Below, piece by piece: positions 1-12,873 of a stretch of 64,000 nt of DNA. Numbering within the stretch: position 1 is the first letter of the stretch; every line of letters begins with the position of its first letter. The notes below the pieces were generated by a model. The model saw only the letters and a list, made by a program, of their open reading frames with translations. It did not search any database and had not been told where the DNA came from. Source of the stretch: Trogon surrucura (taxonomy: Eukaryota > Chordata > Aves > Trogoniformes > Trogonidae); assembly GCA_020746105.1 (NCBI GenBank), contig CM036617.1, positions 146,251,061 to 146,315,060 on the forward strand, given 5' to 3'. The position numbers were made by a program, and so were the translations under genes.

Positions 1-309
1 CAAGAAGGCTGGGGAGGGACCTTTTACAAGAGCCTGTAGTGACAGAGCGAGGAGTAATGGGTGGAAGCTGGAAGAGCGTAGGTTTAGACTAGATACAAGG
101 AAGAAGTTCTTTAACCTGAGGGTGGTGAGGCACTGAACAGGTTACCCAGGGAGGTTGCGGATGATCCATCCCTGGAGGTGTTCAAGGCCAGGCTGGATGG
201 GGCTTTGAGCAGCCTGATCTAGCGGCTGATGTCCCTGCCACGGCAGAGGGGTTGGAACTAGATGATCTTTGAGGTCCCTTCCAACCCAAATCATTCTATG
301 ATTCTATGA
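1..309 (+). mobile_element. CR1 LINE 3' end (truncated by window start)
   Basis: Reads as the end of a CR1 second ORF and 3' tail: GAGGTGTTCAAGGCCAGGCTGG, then GAGGTCCCTTCCAACCC and the tandem ATTCTATG tail ending at about 309. Plus orientation, that is, antisense to C2CD5, in intron 9. The left end is cut by the window. Confidence 0.93.
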
Positions 310-3300
310 AATGACAACAACAAAGAGGCTGCTACCCAAAGCTGGAGACATTACGCTATAACAAGACAGGCCGTCTTAAAATACATTTTATCTATTTTAT
401 GACTCATATAATAGAATGAACTACAAGTATGATTTAAAGCTTTAAACAAGCCAAACTAACCAAAACCTTAGAGCAAGCAACAATACTACTAACTTATCTA
501 CTACAGTCCTTGAAGGCAGAATACAGCATTTTAAACACAAAAAATTTAATCTCTTAACAGACAGACAGATGTTCAGACAAGCCTGCTGCTTTCCTGTCAA
601 CTGCCACACAGACTATCTACCTCACTGCACAGTTGCAGAAATGAGATAGCATTATCTGGCACAAAATGATACTGCCCCTGTACTTCCCATTCATTGTTTA
701 CACTCCTCAGGCATTTACTTGTTATATTCACAGAACCTCTGAGTTCATTATTTCTATACACACACAACTGTTTTGTTTCAAGACAAATGAGTCAGAGAAG
801 CATCTGTCAACTTCTGCCTACAAGGAGCCTTTCCTACGGTGCCTTCTGGAGTGAGCTCAAGACCTCAATGAGATTGTATTAGGGGAAAGCAAAAACTCAA
901 AACTTAGAAAAACCACTGAAAATGTTACCACAAAAGGTTAAAGACATTGCACTGTCTAACCAAATCCAACATACACAATGAACAAGTTAAAAAAAAAATG
1001 GTATTTCTTTGTAAGAAATACATTGAAGAACTTCAGTTTTAGCACTTGGAAGGAAAATCTCTTGTGCCTAATTCAGCTCAGAAAATGATCTTATCCATTA
1101 ACTAGAGTTATTTCTATAATCTTGTTATGGTCAGTTATAACTTGTGTTATCTGCAATTTTCCTACAATACTGTCCACAGATATTTTACAAGGACATGTTT
1201 ACCTGTGATTATGTAGTAGCTAGGAAGGTGTCCTGTCAACTAGAATCATTCTAGTTTTCTTCTAACAATAATATATTTTGATCCAGGCAAGAAGTTATAC
1301 AACTGTATCTTTGCAACCACAGATCGAGGCATCATAAGGCTGAAAAAACTTCATTGTAATCCATCAAGAAAAATTGTATCAAGATAATAGTTTTAGCCAA
1401 GCCCTGTATTTTGAAATTAGCAAGAGTATATATGCAAGAACAACGATTTTCCACAAGACTAAGGTTCCTTCTCACGTGTACTATCAATTAAGAAACAAAC
1501 CATAGTGATGCAATAAGCAACAGCTTTAATGGAGCATTTTTGCAGTGAGAAGTCTGTGATGGTTTTCAGAGCATTAGCCAAATTTCAAGGAGACTTTTAA
1601 ATCAATATGAACAGATTAAATGGTATTACTTACTATTAAGTCAAAGGATTCTAAAAACAAAGTTTTTAAATGCCAATTATATTTATTTATGAATCTCGTA
1701 ACAGAACACAGGAATACTATTCTATACTCACTGACAACGATCAGCCTTTGTTCAGCTACATAAACATCTGCTCCAAACTCTCCACCAGAAAAAAAAAAAA
1801 AGCATAGTGCCAAAGAAAACTATTTCATTCATTTAAGGGTGCATCTGTTTAAAAAAAAAGCATATTCAAATACCATTCACATTAACATAAAACCCATTCA
1901 GGAATATTCACTCCTCTGGAACAGCTGCAGAAAGTATTACTGAAAAATACGACATCCCTCACTCTGTTCAGAAAAGCTTCTGACAACTGCCTTAACCTTC
2001 TATTAGCATATCGACACACACTGATGTTAAAGAAGTCAATCTGGAAATTCTTCAGCCTTAAAATACTCTTCTTCTACTAGCTGTGAATGATAGCCACATC
2101 AGACACTACCAAAACCATCCTGACATTTTCTACTGTGTTCTTACAAGTACTGCAGTTTTATACCCCTGATGGCAGGTATGAAATGTAGTTTGCACACTCA
2201 CTGTATGTTTATTATTTCTGTGAAAGAAAAGCATTCAGATACAGAACCAGAAGTTATCCTCTTTTATTCCTCCATATACAGAACTAGAGTTTGGGAGAAT
2301 CTCACACTCTGACAGAAAATCTGGAATCGCACAAGGTGCTTAGGAGATCCTTAGGAACTTCATCAACAATCTTTTCTCCTTCCATGATTTTGACTTCTGG
2401 AGCTGAGGAATTACTGCTGAAGCAGCTCCCTGAATGAGGAGTTTAAAAATGTGACTGAGAACACTGTACACATTAGTGCTATGAAACAGTCATACGCAAA
2501 AGCAGCCTCTATTCAACAAGTTCCTCAGGCTTCCTAAGGAATCCTTCTTCTCTGTATTTAACCTCAGGGAGAAGCTTGAACAAAGATCCAGTCTTCTGGA
2601 TTCAGAGTTCCTTCCACTTTTTTTTTTATTTATGGTACATTTTTAACATCCCTTTTCAGACACCACAGTATTTCTTCCACTGGATTATGAGCCCTCTTTT
2701 CTATGAATTTGTGCTCTTGTCTCTCTGCTTTTATTTTGCAGATTCATCTTGATCATCACCTTTTCATAACTTCACAAACATTTAAATAATTTTGTCATCG
2801 AACTATATGCAATTCCCAGATGTTTAGATAGTTTCATTTTCATTCATCAAATAAAGTCAGTATTACTTCCACGCTTGTTTAAGCGTCTTCAAATCTTTGA
2901 CTTTTCACCACCATCAGATGGTCCTGCTCTATCTTACACACTTAAACAAGCCTCCCTCCCACTAGCGAAAAAAAAATAAAATATCAAAATCCTCCTATGC
3001 TAAACAAATTACTAGCAATCTTAAATGAAGCCTGAGCATTGTCAAAAGGAAAATAATTTTAGCCTACTAACGGTTGTGATTACACTCCTGCTAACATGAA
3101 TGTAGTGAATAAGCACAGAACCACTTCCCTGAACCTGTATAAATCCCAGCTCTCCTTCAAGCCAAGTACCAGCCAGCAATGACAGAGCTGGCAATAAAGC
3201 TCTAGAAGGGGGAGATGAATAGAAATCTTCTCCTTTGGTTTGTCATTAAGTCTGCACAACATGTTTGTTATTTCAGCCTAAGATAGTTAACTTCTACGTA

Positions 3301-6300
3301 ATCTGCAACTTTGCTATCCATGACACATCCTACGTAACTACTTATCTACTCTCTTCCTCCTTGCATCTTAGTTCAGCAACATGCTCAGCACTGCAAAAGA
3401 AACTTCCAGGAATATAAGTATAACCTGCTCAGTCCCTAACCAGCAAGACTGATCAAGACTGTTACTAAAGAGCTGCTGACACATGCCAGGGCTACAGAAA
3501 TAAATAGAAATACCAACAGCTCTCAGGTATTAACTCTAAAATTATTGGTTGGTTTAGACCTCTCCGGAATTTTTGGGCAACAACCACCTGTGGGTATAAG
3601 ATACATATATGCCTTCTTTTTCCTGTTATCTCTAAAAATCAGACTACTTTTGGATATTCTGTCAAGAAATTAATTCACAACTTTCTCTTAGCTTCCTAGG
3701 CCTATATTTCTGGATCACTTTCTAGCCTAGCTCAAGATATGTTTAGTGTCTGTACATAACTCATTTACTCCATTATTTTAATAAAATTCTTTTGTGGTAA
3801 CATCCTACTGAATACTTTCAAAGAAGGAACCATTAATTCAAATTTTTCAAGGCAATACATAAAATGAAAAAATTCTGACGTATTTTTGACACATTGGATC
3901 AGACTATTCTATAGCAATAATAAATCTCAGAATTCCACAGTATTATTTTCATACAGAAGGTAAAATGAATTTTAAAACATTACCACTTTAGAAGAAGCAA
4001 ATATAACCATCAAAACCAGCAAACCTCATAATTATATTACAGGACACTTACTGTAGCAAGGAACCAGGATAGGAAAACGAGCCAACAGTTTTAGGCACTA
4101 CTGAACACTGAACTATTCATAAAATGAAAAACGCATATCGGTAATTTCAACTGAAGTTTAGCACACAACACAGAGTTGCACTGCGACACTGAAGTACCAA
4201 GACGGGAATTTTGCTTCTGTGGGAAACAAATTCCCAGAAGTCAGCTTTGTAACTTTTTACTGGGACAGCTTTAAAAATATTGAAGTTTGGCAAAGTCTGC
4301 TGGCTTGGACACTGCAAGCAGAGAAGTTCTGCCCGCCTCGCTTCCGAAGCACGCTACCTTTCCAGAGGAAGAAGGGGAGGGCTGGGAAAAGTCTTCATTT
4401 CTCCCACTAACAGGCCAGTACTCTATGCAGCTTTTATGCACACTGCACCATCAATTTGCCCACTCTCTCGGCAGCTGTATAAAGAAGTTACACACTCTGA
4501 TCCCTAAAGCTGCAGAAAAATTAGAATATCAGGGCTTTTTTTTCAAGTTGGGTGTTGAAGTGATTAAAAAGTTCAAATTATGCTGTAAGTCCTGCAAGCT
4601 GATTGCATTTTACCCTGCAAGATCTATGAACCAACAAATCCCAGACTACATACACTGCTTCTCTTTAAACAGACAGCCCTCTTGATCTATTTCCTGTTCT
4701 CTCCATTTTTACATCAATTATTTAGCACAAAAACATTCATAAATTTCCTGAAATTAACAGAAGTGCAGCCATTGTTGAAGAAAGTGCAAGCTTATGCACA
4801 ACAAAACTAATCACCAGCTTTCCCCCACCAAACTAATCAACAACAACAAATATTTTTTTTAAAAAATTAATTCACACCTGACATGATCTCAACTGCATAA
4901 AAAAGAATCGATTCTCTTTCCCTAAGTTACTTGCTTCACAGACACTGAGCTGAAAGCTTCTACTAAATAATCACCTGAACGTTCAGCTTTCCAGATTGGT
5001 ATTCAATTATTCCGAGCAATCCTATTTTATACTAAAACAATGTTTGGCAATTTTAAGAAAGCCTTTAAAAACATTAACACAAAACATTTAGGCATTTGAT
5101 AATTAAACAGATTTAAATTTGAAGCATTAACCTGAAGATTCTACAGCATTTCTAAGAACTTCACTGAGCTGCCATAATTTCTGTCAGCATATGTAGTACC
5201 GAATGACTAGTAAAATACCTGAATTGAAACTATTCCAGTCTAGCAGTTTGTATGATCTTGTGTTACCCATAATTCCGACAAAGGCTGAGTTCAAAACAGC
5301 AAATTAGTAGATCAGTTATAGGAGCAGAATAGTGAAAAAAAACTACCAACAAGAACACAATTGACAACACCACTCCACAGGAACTGGAAAGACACAGACA
5401 GCAGAGTTAATAAGTGGCTGAAATAGAAAGGGAAAAAGGAGCATGCCATAGCAAACTAGCACTAGGCGTGATCAAAGTGTACAGTATATAGCAATCATCA
5501 TCTCAATGGTAAATTCTCAGTCCACCTTCAAATGGGCTTTCCTCTTCTACATTCTCCTCTTTAATTATTTGCCAGTTCATTTCCTTTAATATTTGACACA
5601 CTTATTTGACCCAAATGCTTAGAATGATCATGACTGTATGAGAAAGCGTTTTTTTTTTCTACTTCTTCGCATTCACTCCCATAGCCATGGGCCTTTGCTT
5701 CCCCATTTGTTTTCACTCTTTTGCAATATACTGAGGTCAAAGTATCATGCATCTTACATTCACTTGTCAGGAGCAATCTGCAAGTCCAACAAAAATACTT
5801 TGTTGTGCAAATATGTGTCTCTATCTTGTCCTATTTCTTACCCGCTTTCAATCATTTGGTAAAAAATAAAGGAGTGCTTAACATAAAAAAATAGCTTTTA
5901 ACACTTCTGAGCAAAATTGATTTTTTTCCCTCGTTGTCTTAAATAAATATATCACACAGTAAATTTTGCATATGTGACCTCTACCAGAAATCTGTTGAAA
6001 ATAGAGAACTCTAAGACACCTTTGTGGCAAAGAAAAGGAGAACTTGCATATAATTATGCTCTGACATTTTTCTTCATCTTCTCCCCACTGTATACATAAT
6101 TCTTAAAAATAGGGGGAAAAAAAGAACGTTATTGTGTACTCATATGCTTTTAAAAAAATCCCTGAAAGCATATTTTTTAAATTCCAATTAAGTCTCGGAT
6201 TTTATTTCATGTTGTCAGTATACTGGCTTTTTAGATCAGCAACAATCTACTGGCTCGCAAAATTACTGGCCTTGAGCCACAGGAAAGAAAGGAAGGAAAA

Positions 6301-7070
6301 AAAAAAGATTATTTTTTAATTGCTTTTAAAGATGCATTTGCACAGACTTGGTTCTACTACTCCTGACTAGTGCATGCAAAATCACTACAGGTGCTACTTT
6401 TTATATTCTCCTCTGTCTGCATTTTTAAGTGTGCTATTAACTCCAACCTTTTACAGGGTATTCCTCAGCTTACCTCTGTGAATATAACAATAAAGTCTTC
6501 AGAGTCAAAAGTCATTTAATTATAATGCAGAACTAAGACATGCAAAATGCACATGTTCCAGTACTGGAGTTCCCAAGTTAACACTAAGTAAAATCTTAGA
6601 GTTCAGTATATGTTTTTAAGAGCAGAAACAAAGCTGTAAATGTTTTATGAAAACAGGTTAAAAACATGCATTGAGCTAAATTGTAGTCTTTAGTCCTTAT
6701 GGATTTCAAGGAGCTGAAAATCAGAAAACATAGTTAAGATCAAATATTTAAAACTAGCATCAAGCTTTAATATTAAAAAGCGGTAAAAATAATTAAACCC
6801 TCAATAACTCAAAGCCAGCTTTTAGTGCAAAGTTACTGCATTCAAAGCACTCTTATATCATTAACTTGCTGAAAGTTTCTCACTAAAAACACATCCTCTG
6901 AACGACTTCTCACTTTTCAAGCCTAATTAATTGTCTGAAAAATACTGCTTTTAATATACATTGTTAGGATAGATTTATATCTATTCAAATACTGTTATAA
7001 AGTTACAAAGATTAGAAGCACTTCATCATTATGACTGGACTTGGGCAAAGAAGTAGCTGTGTTAACATAC
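310..7070 (-). other. C2CD5 intron 9 (partial)
   Basis: AT-rich intronic sequence with no coding exon that I can recognise. A plus-strand open frame at 4287-4685 (132 codons, non-ATG start) has no domain, signal or splice context and looks like chance. Poly-A runs near 1790, 2970 and 4850. No RNA gene or further repeat family was recognised. Confidence 0.8.
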
Positions 7071-7179
7071 CGGGATTGTGAATGCGATCCAGAAGCTTCA
7101 CAGACCGGGCACTGACAACACCACCAACGTGGACAAGAAAGCCTGGTGGAAAGGTCGTCAAGGTAAAAAATGGAAATTC
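7071..7179 (-). CDS. C2CD5: C2CD5 exon 9
   Basis: 109 nt: 36 codons EFPFFTLTTFPPGFLVHVGG through LLDRIHNP plus the first base of the next codon. Acceptor TGTAACAG, donor GTATGT. It joins exon 8 in phase 0 (EQR|EFPFF). The end phase 1 fits a following exon that starts AT.., giving the Asp of human DEPETR. That exon is not in the window. Confidence 0.96.
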
Positions 7180-10100
7180 CTGTTACAATTAAAAACAAAA
7201 CATCATATGACTGCTTACCAACCACTGCTGGTTGCCAATAAACATGCAGTGAATTCATAATTTCCCTGAAATACAAGCAAAGCAGTTAAATTTGGCCAAA
7301 CGTGTCCCTCAGGCTTATTAAGCGCTACGTAACCACACATCTTCAGATATCCATGGTATAATAAAAGCGGAAATATTATACAATGTAAGAATACTTTTCC
7401 CCCATAGAGTTTATTTCAGTATGATATTAATAAATAACAAGAAAACTTCAGACAACTGTATTAAAAAGGCCTCTACTGGTCCACTTTTAGGATGGCAGCT
7501 AAACAATTCTACTTCCATTAGCTGCTGCAAACCAAAGGAACGTTTTTGCCATTTTTTTAAGTCTTACTGTTACAACTGACTGAAGTTTGAAGTACAGGGC
7601 AAAACAAATGGTAGTCTTGCAAAAATGATTAATGTCTTATTACAGGAAAACATACCTAAAAATATTTACAGACTGCTCTGCCTGCATCATAAGCTCTAAA
7701 CGTAACAAGTAAATACCCATCTTCTAGAACGAAGCATAAGTCTTTGAAATATAACTGTAAGTTCCCAAACTAAAGAAATTAATTTCCAATTCATCTGTAT
7801 AAATTAGTTCTTACCAATTCATAATTAAAATGAAGAACTGGTAAATTTCATCAACTACTCAAAAACATTGTGCAATACAAGATGCAAAGTAAGTGATAAC
7901 AGTAATTTTGCATGACACACGTGACGATATAAGTCATATGCAAAGGAGACGAGCCCAAACTGGAAGATTTTGTTTTCTAGAGAGACATTCTAAGGAATGT
8001 CTAATATACACATGACAGCACGCTTATGGGGGAAAGGCAATAGATTTGTGTTCAGCAATTCTAAATGTACAGAGGCAAAAACAAGAGAAAAATCATGCAA
8101 TCATGGTTTGCATAGTCATAGTGATTGATTAAATGGAGAAAAGAAATACCATAACTTTATATGAGAGAAAGTACAGTACAGATTCCTTTCTCACATACTT
8201 GCAGTGCTTGCAACAGTACATCTGAATGGAACTTCTACCTAAACAGTGTACATGCTGCAGATAAAATGAGAATCACAGTTCTCCCAGCAATACATGGCAT
8301 GAAAAAAAAAACCCTCTTAAAATAAAGTCCAGTGTAGATTTAAAAACAACACTTCAGAATTCTTACCACTCTTGTTATTAGAGCTCACACAGCTTTTAAA
8401 AAGTCCTACAAACTTCAAATTTTCTGAATTTTTGTTTGCCTTAGACTTTCAAAACTAAGAGGCAAACCTTGAAATGAGCAACCACAGTATCAACAACCAC
8501 AAGAAAAAACAAACCCACAACCCCCAAAATCAGCAAAACCTGCAAGTCGTGCCTTACGATGCAACTAAAATGCACCAAGATTTCACCACAGGACTCTGCA
8601 AACCTGCTTGACTAATCTTGTCTTCAGGAGCACTGATGGACCTCTAGAGAGGGCTAAAGAAAAGGTTTCCCTAGAATGCTCTAGCAGATCACAAAGTGCT
8701 TTGCAGGTTTTCAGGACACTCAGAAAGCTCTGCCTACAAAAACCTCTGACTACAAAACAGTTTGAATACCTTTGCTGCACATCTTTCATGGTGAAAAATG
8801 AAAGAAATGTTAGAACCCTCTTTCACTGTGGCTCTGTAACATCAACTGTTCAGTGGTTCCCAAATATACTGCTAATATCTGTCCTTGTACAATTCCATGA
8901 CACTCATTCTGCACAACTTCTATTTAACTATATAACATACATGTTTGCTCTGTCCCTGAATGTAGTTATCCCACATTAACGCCATTAAAACTAACTAGCT
9001 TTCCCAGAACTACAGAAAATCAATGGAAAAGTTTAGTGGAATTTCATGTGACATGTGCCGTAAGCTCATGCTACATTTATCTCTTACGCATAAATACACA
9101 TCCTTAAGACTGTGCCAAAGCACCACGTAGTGAACAAAGTGACTGATACTCCATAGTCTAAAGCACAAGTAAATCTCAGGCTTTTTAATCCATATGGAGA
9201 TTCAAAAGTTACTTTCATTTTTTGTTCACCTTCATAAGGCTGCACACTGCAAGTAATTTTAACGTGTCCAGACTTCTAGTTTGCCCGAACCTCTACATTA
9301 CAAACAGGAATATGTGTTTATCCCAGTCAATAAATTGATACCTGCAAGTCTAGATTATGAGATATGCTAAAATTAGACTTATATCCTATCAGTTAATTTC
9401 AGCCACAGACACAACTGGGTAACTGACTCACGGAAGCATTCTGACATGCCCTAATTCCATCGACCATGTCCCACTCATCTGGATGCAGATGGAATTCTAT
9501 CACCTTGTATGATGGCTTTTCTTTTTTTCTCCTTTTATTTTTTTTTAAGCTTAGAGGTTTGGGGGCTTTTTTTATTATTATATTACCCAAAAAACAAGTT
9601 CCAGGCTTAATCACCTGTGGTAATCTGTAATACCTCAAAACTGTAAAGTTAAACTTTTATTGCATGGAAAAACAGAGAATCCCTAAGAACCAGGTGCAGT
9701 ATTTCCATATTGCAAATTTATTGCAAAAATTATTGTAATTTGCAAAGGACTATCTTCACATCAAGGTGATGTAAGCACAGAGTATTCTCAGGTGTAAGAA
9801 GTTACAGTGATCTTCAAGTTCCCAAAGACAACAACTGAAGACACAATTGACCAGCTTCAACTGACCAATTAACTATGCCATTTCACACCCAGACTCTCAT
9901 AAACTCTGTAAGAGCTGTCACTGGTTTAGTCCTTGCAGCTACTCAGGAATTTTATAGTTGGCATTTGGGGAAAGTCTGATAAGGTTATTAAAAAATCCCA
10001 ATATATATATTTGTTGAACACATTGTTTAAAAATGTCAGCATATACATATACATGTATTGCTAGTATTCGCTTTTTAACTCCATTTCAGACAAAGACACA

Positions 10101-12787
10101 CAAAGTAAGGAAAAGAGCATGACACAAGGCTACATACGTATCATTTGGTGTTAGTGCCAGCTGAAGCAGTTCTCACATTCCCTTCCAGATGTTCACTCTC
10201 TCCCATCATTGTACCACTCCCTCAGATACCGCTAGTAAATGTTCCAGTACGTCCACTGTGCTTTTTTGGGGCTGAACCAGGGTAGAGAACTGGTCCACGC
10301 TGAACCACTGTTAATCTCCCGGGTGAATTATTTTTATTGTGAGCACTCACACTGTGCCACCTCACAAAGTGGCCAAACACTCTTACAATTTTTCTTCAAC
10401 TGAACTGAGGGGATGGGCTGGATAGTAACAAGAAGTTGCTGGAAAGAGAAGCTGCTTAAGTTGGCACTTCAAGCAGAAGAATCACCCAGGGAACTGCAGT
10501 CCAACACAACAGTTCTCTCGCAGTGCTCTTCAGAGATGAAGATCAGCAGATCCTCCACTTTGAAAGGGCAGCAGCCAAGATCTCTCAAGCACTTGCAGAA
10601 CGCACACGTGGCGCAACAAAACGGCCAATGCCCAAGTTGAGGTCAACAGAGATACAAAATACCATCCAGACCGGCATTTGACCATTTCTACAAAAACATA
10701 GGCTCATTTTTCATAAGAAAGCTCAAATTTTCCCACTGTTGGAAATACAGCATATATATTTAGAGATAAAAGCACAAACAAAGAGAGCTATGCTATAGTT
10801 ACACTTGCTATCAATAGGCATTCTGTGAGTTGCCAAAAATATATTAATGAATGACATGTGTGTTAATTTTCCACAGCTGGCGTATTTTCCTGGAAGAAAT
10901 TGAGTAATATTATCCTTTCAACAAAATATGTTATGGATTGCAATTAAGATTATTTGAGTAATGCATTAAGTACACACTTGATTTAAAAAAAAGCTGTGGA
11001 GACGGTTTTAATAAGCCTTAGCATTACCATATATACTCAAGAAAACTAAACTAAGACTCAGAAGAACTTCTGTATGTGTAACACATGTGGAAATACATCA
11101 TACGAATTGAATTTATTCTTCATTTTCCCAAGTAAGTGCTATCCTAACTAATCCAGACGAGTAACTAGAGTGTACTATTTCTATGTGTAATACTAAAATA
11201 CAAGTTACTCGTTCTCAATAAATAACTCAACCTTAACATAATGTAGCAGAAACACAGCCAATATGAAATTTTCAGAAAGATGGTAAGAACACATTTCTTG
11301 TATTAATTAACAGTCCACATGCTTTGCACAGTCATCAATAACAGACTCAACATGTTTCGATCCCGTTTTACAGTATTTTTTGTCCATTAGGCAATATGCG
11401 GGCCTTAGCAAAACAATAAGGAAATAATTCAGGCTCTAAAAACACATTAAGATCTCTTAATTTACATTTCTGATTGTTTGTTAAAAGGTTCCTAAGGAAA
11501 TAACAGGTAGCCATGAAATGTCTGAAACGCTGGCGAAACCAAAGGTAAACAGAGAAAAAGGCTCTTTGTAAAGCATTTTTTCGAACTAAACCATTAAAAG
11601 CAAAAATCCACGGATTCATGTTTAAAGAGAAATTAAAATTTTAATGGAAATGTATCAACATGCAAAATACTAAGCAAAAATGTGCCAATCTTAAATATAA
11701 AAGTATATAAAAAATTCTACATAAACAAATAAATCTGCAAAACCTGACAAAAAAGAAAATCAAAGTTATTCAAATAGTTGGTTAGAAATCATCAGCACAA
11801 GAAAAGAAGAGCTACAGAGAGTCACACAACGTTTTGGAACATACCCGCCTTCTACAGAACCTATGAGGCGATCCTCCCTTAGCAACAGATAACACAAAAA
11901 AATGAGAAAAGAATGATCCACTTACTCAGAATAGTAGCTATTCACTTACATTTCACAGACGTAGCTGATTTTGTTTTCAACAGACGTATATGGTTCTATG
12001 TAAGTAGTTCAGGTAGTCGGAAATTTTAATTAAACTAGAATTGATTTCTGAAGAGAAAAACATTCACGTTTCTCCCTTCAAGACACCTCACAACATTTTG
12101 ACAAAAGCAGTATATAACAAAACAAAAAAGAGTTTCAAGGACCCATTCCAGTATTTGCATTATGGAGTCTATTCAGCATAAAAACAGATGGTCCTACAGA
12201 GGTTCTACAAAAAACTGTAAATCTATAAAGCCCTTTTATTGCTTGGGAAGTCATTTCGGTTTGTTTAAGCTCCTGCTTTGCAAAGACTACGTGTACACCA
12301 CTACATCCAGTAGAACAAAGGCTAGATCACGCAACAACTCTGTTTTTCAAAACTAAAAGGTTTTGCAATTATAAATGACATTTCTCAAATTGTTTAAAGC
12401 TATTTCAATGTTTCCAAATTAGGTTTCTGCAAAAACTTGAGTAAATAGATGATTGTGTGAAGTATTAAACCTACACATGCATCGGTAACTCTACAAAGAC
12501 TAAACAGTAGCAATTTTTGCTTTAACTGCTTCTTATAATACCAACTGTAACTACTCGAGTGCTGTGCACATTACAGTTATTTGTTCCATTTTATTTAAAT
12601 TTTAGTATATTACTAAAATATTATGAAATTTGTGTATAAAAGGCCTATTACATGCTCAACATACGCAGTAAGTTTTCAGAGCTAAAAATTACACATTGTT
12701 AAACAGAAAGTAACAGAAGACATTTCACTTACTACAAGCTAAGCTTTCACTTCAGTAGATCAGAAATACAAGTATAAAATGCCTTAC
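7180..12787 (-). other. C2CD5 intron 8
   Basis: AT-rich intron. The only part that stands out is a GC-richer block at about 10140-10680, with an open plus-strand frame of 75 codons, of unknown origin (perhaps an old repeat). Nothing else could be assigned. Confidence 0.8.
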
Positions 12788-12873
12788 CCTTTGTTCCAGA
12801 GCTGACTGAGTCTGTTGTCTTAAAAGAGTTTTAAATGGCCCCCCTTCTTTTCCAGCACTCCCACTGCCCATTC
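12788..12873 (-). CDS. C2CD5: C2CD5 exon 8
   Basis: 86 nt: two bases completing Gly318, then 28 codons, MGSGSAGKEGGPFKTLLRQQ through SALEQR, ending in phase 0. The human sequence has Ala where this has Thr in FK(A/T)LLRQQ. Acceptor CTCTTCAG, donor GTAAGG. Confidence 0.96.

Noticed and set aside
2335-2460. Minus-strand stretch that reads like a short exon (...APEVKIMEGEKIVDEVPKDLL)
   Set aside because: It does not match the C2CD5 segment expected after exon 9, and no convincing donor was found. About 45 codons are open, well within chance.
4287-4685. 132-codon plus-strand open frame in C2CD5 intron 9
   Set aside because: Non-ATG start, no domain, no splice context, within the length expected by chance over 64 kb; it ends in unremarkable AT-rich DNA.
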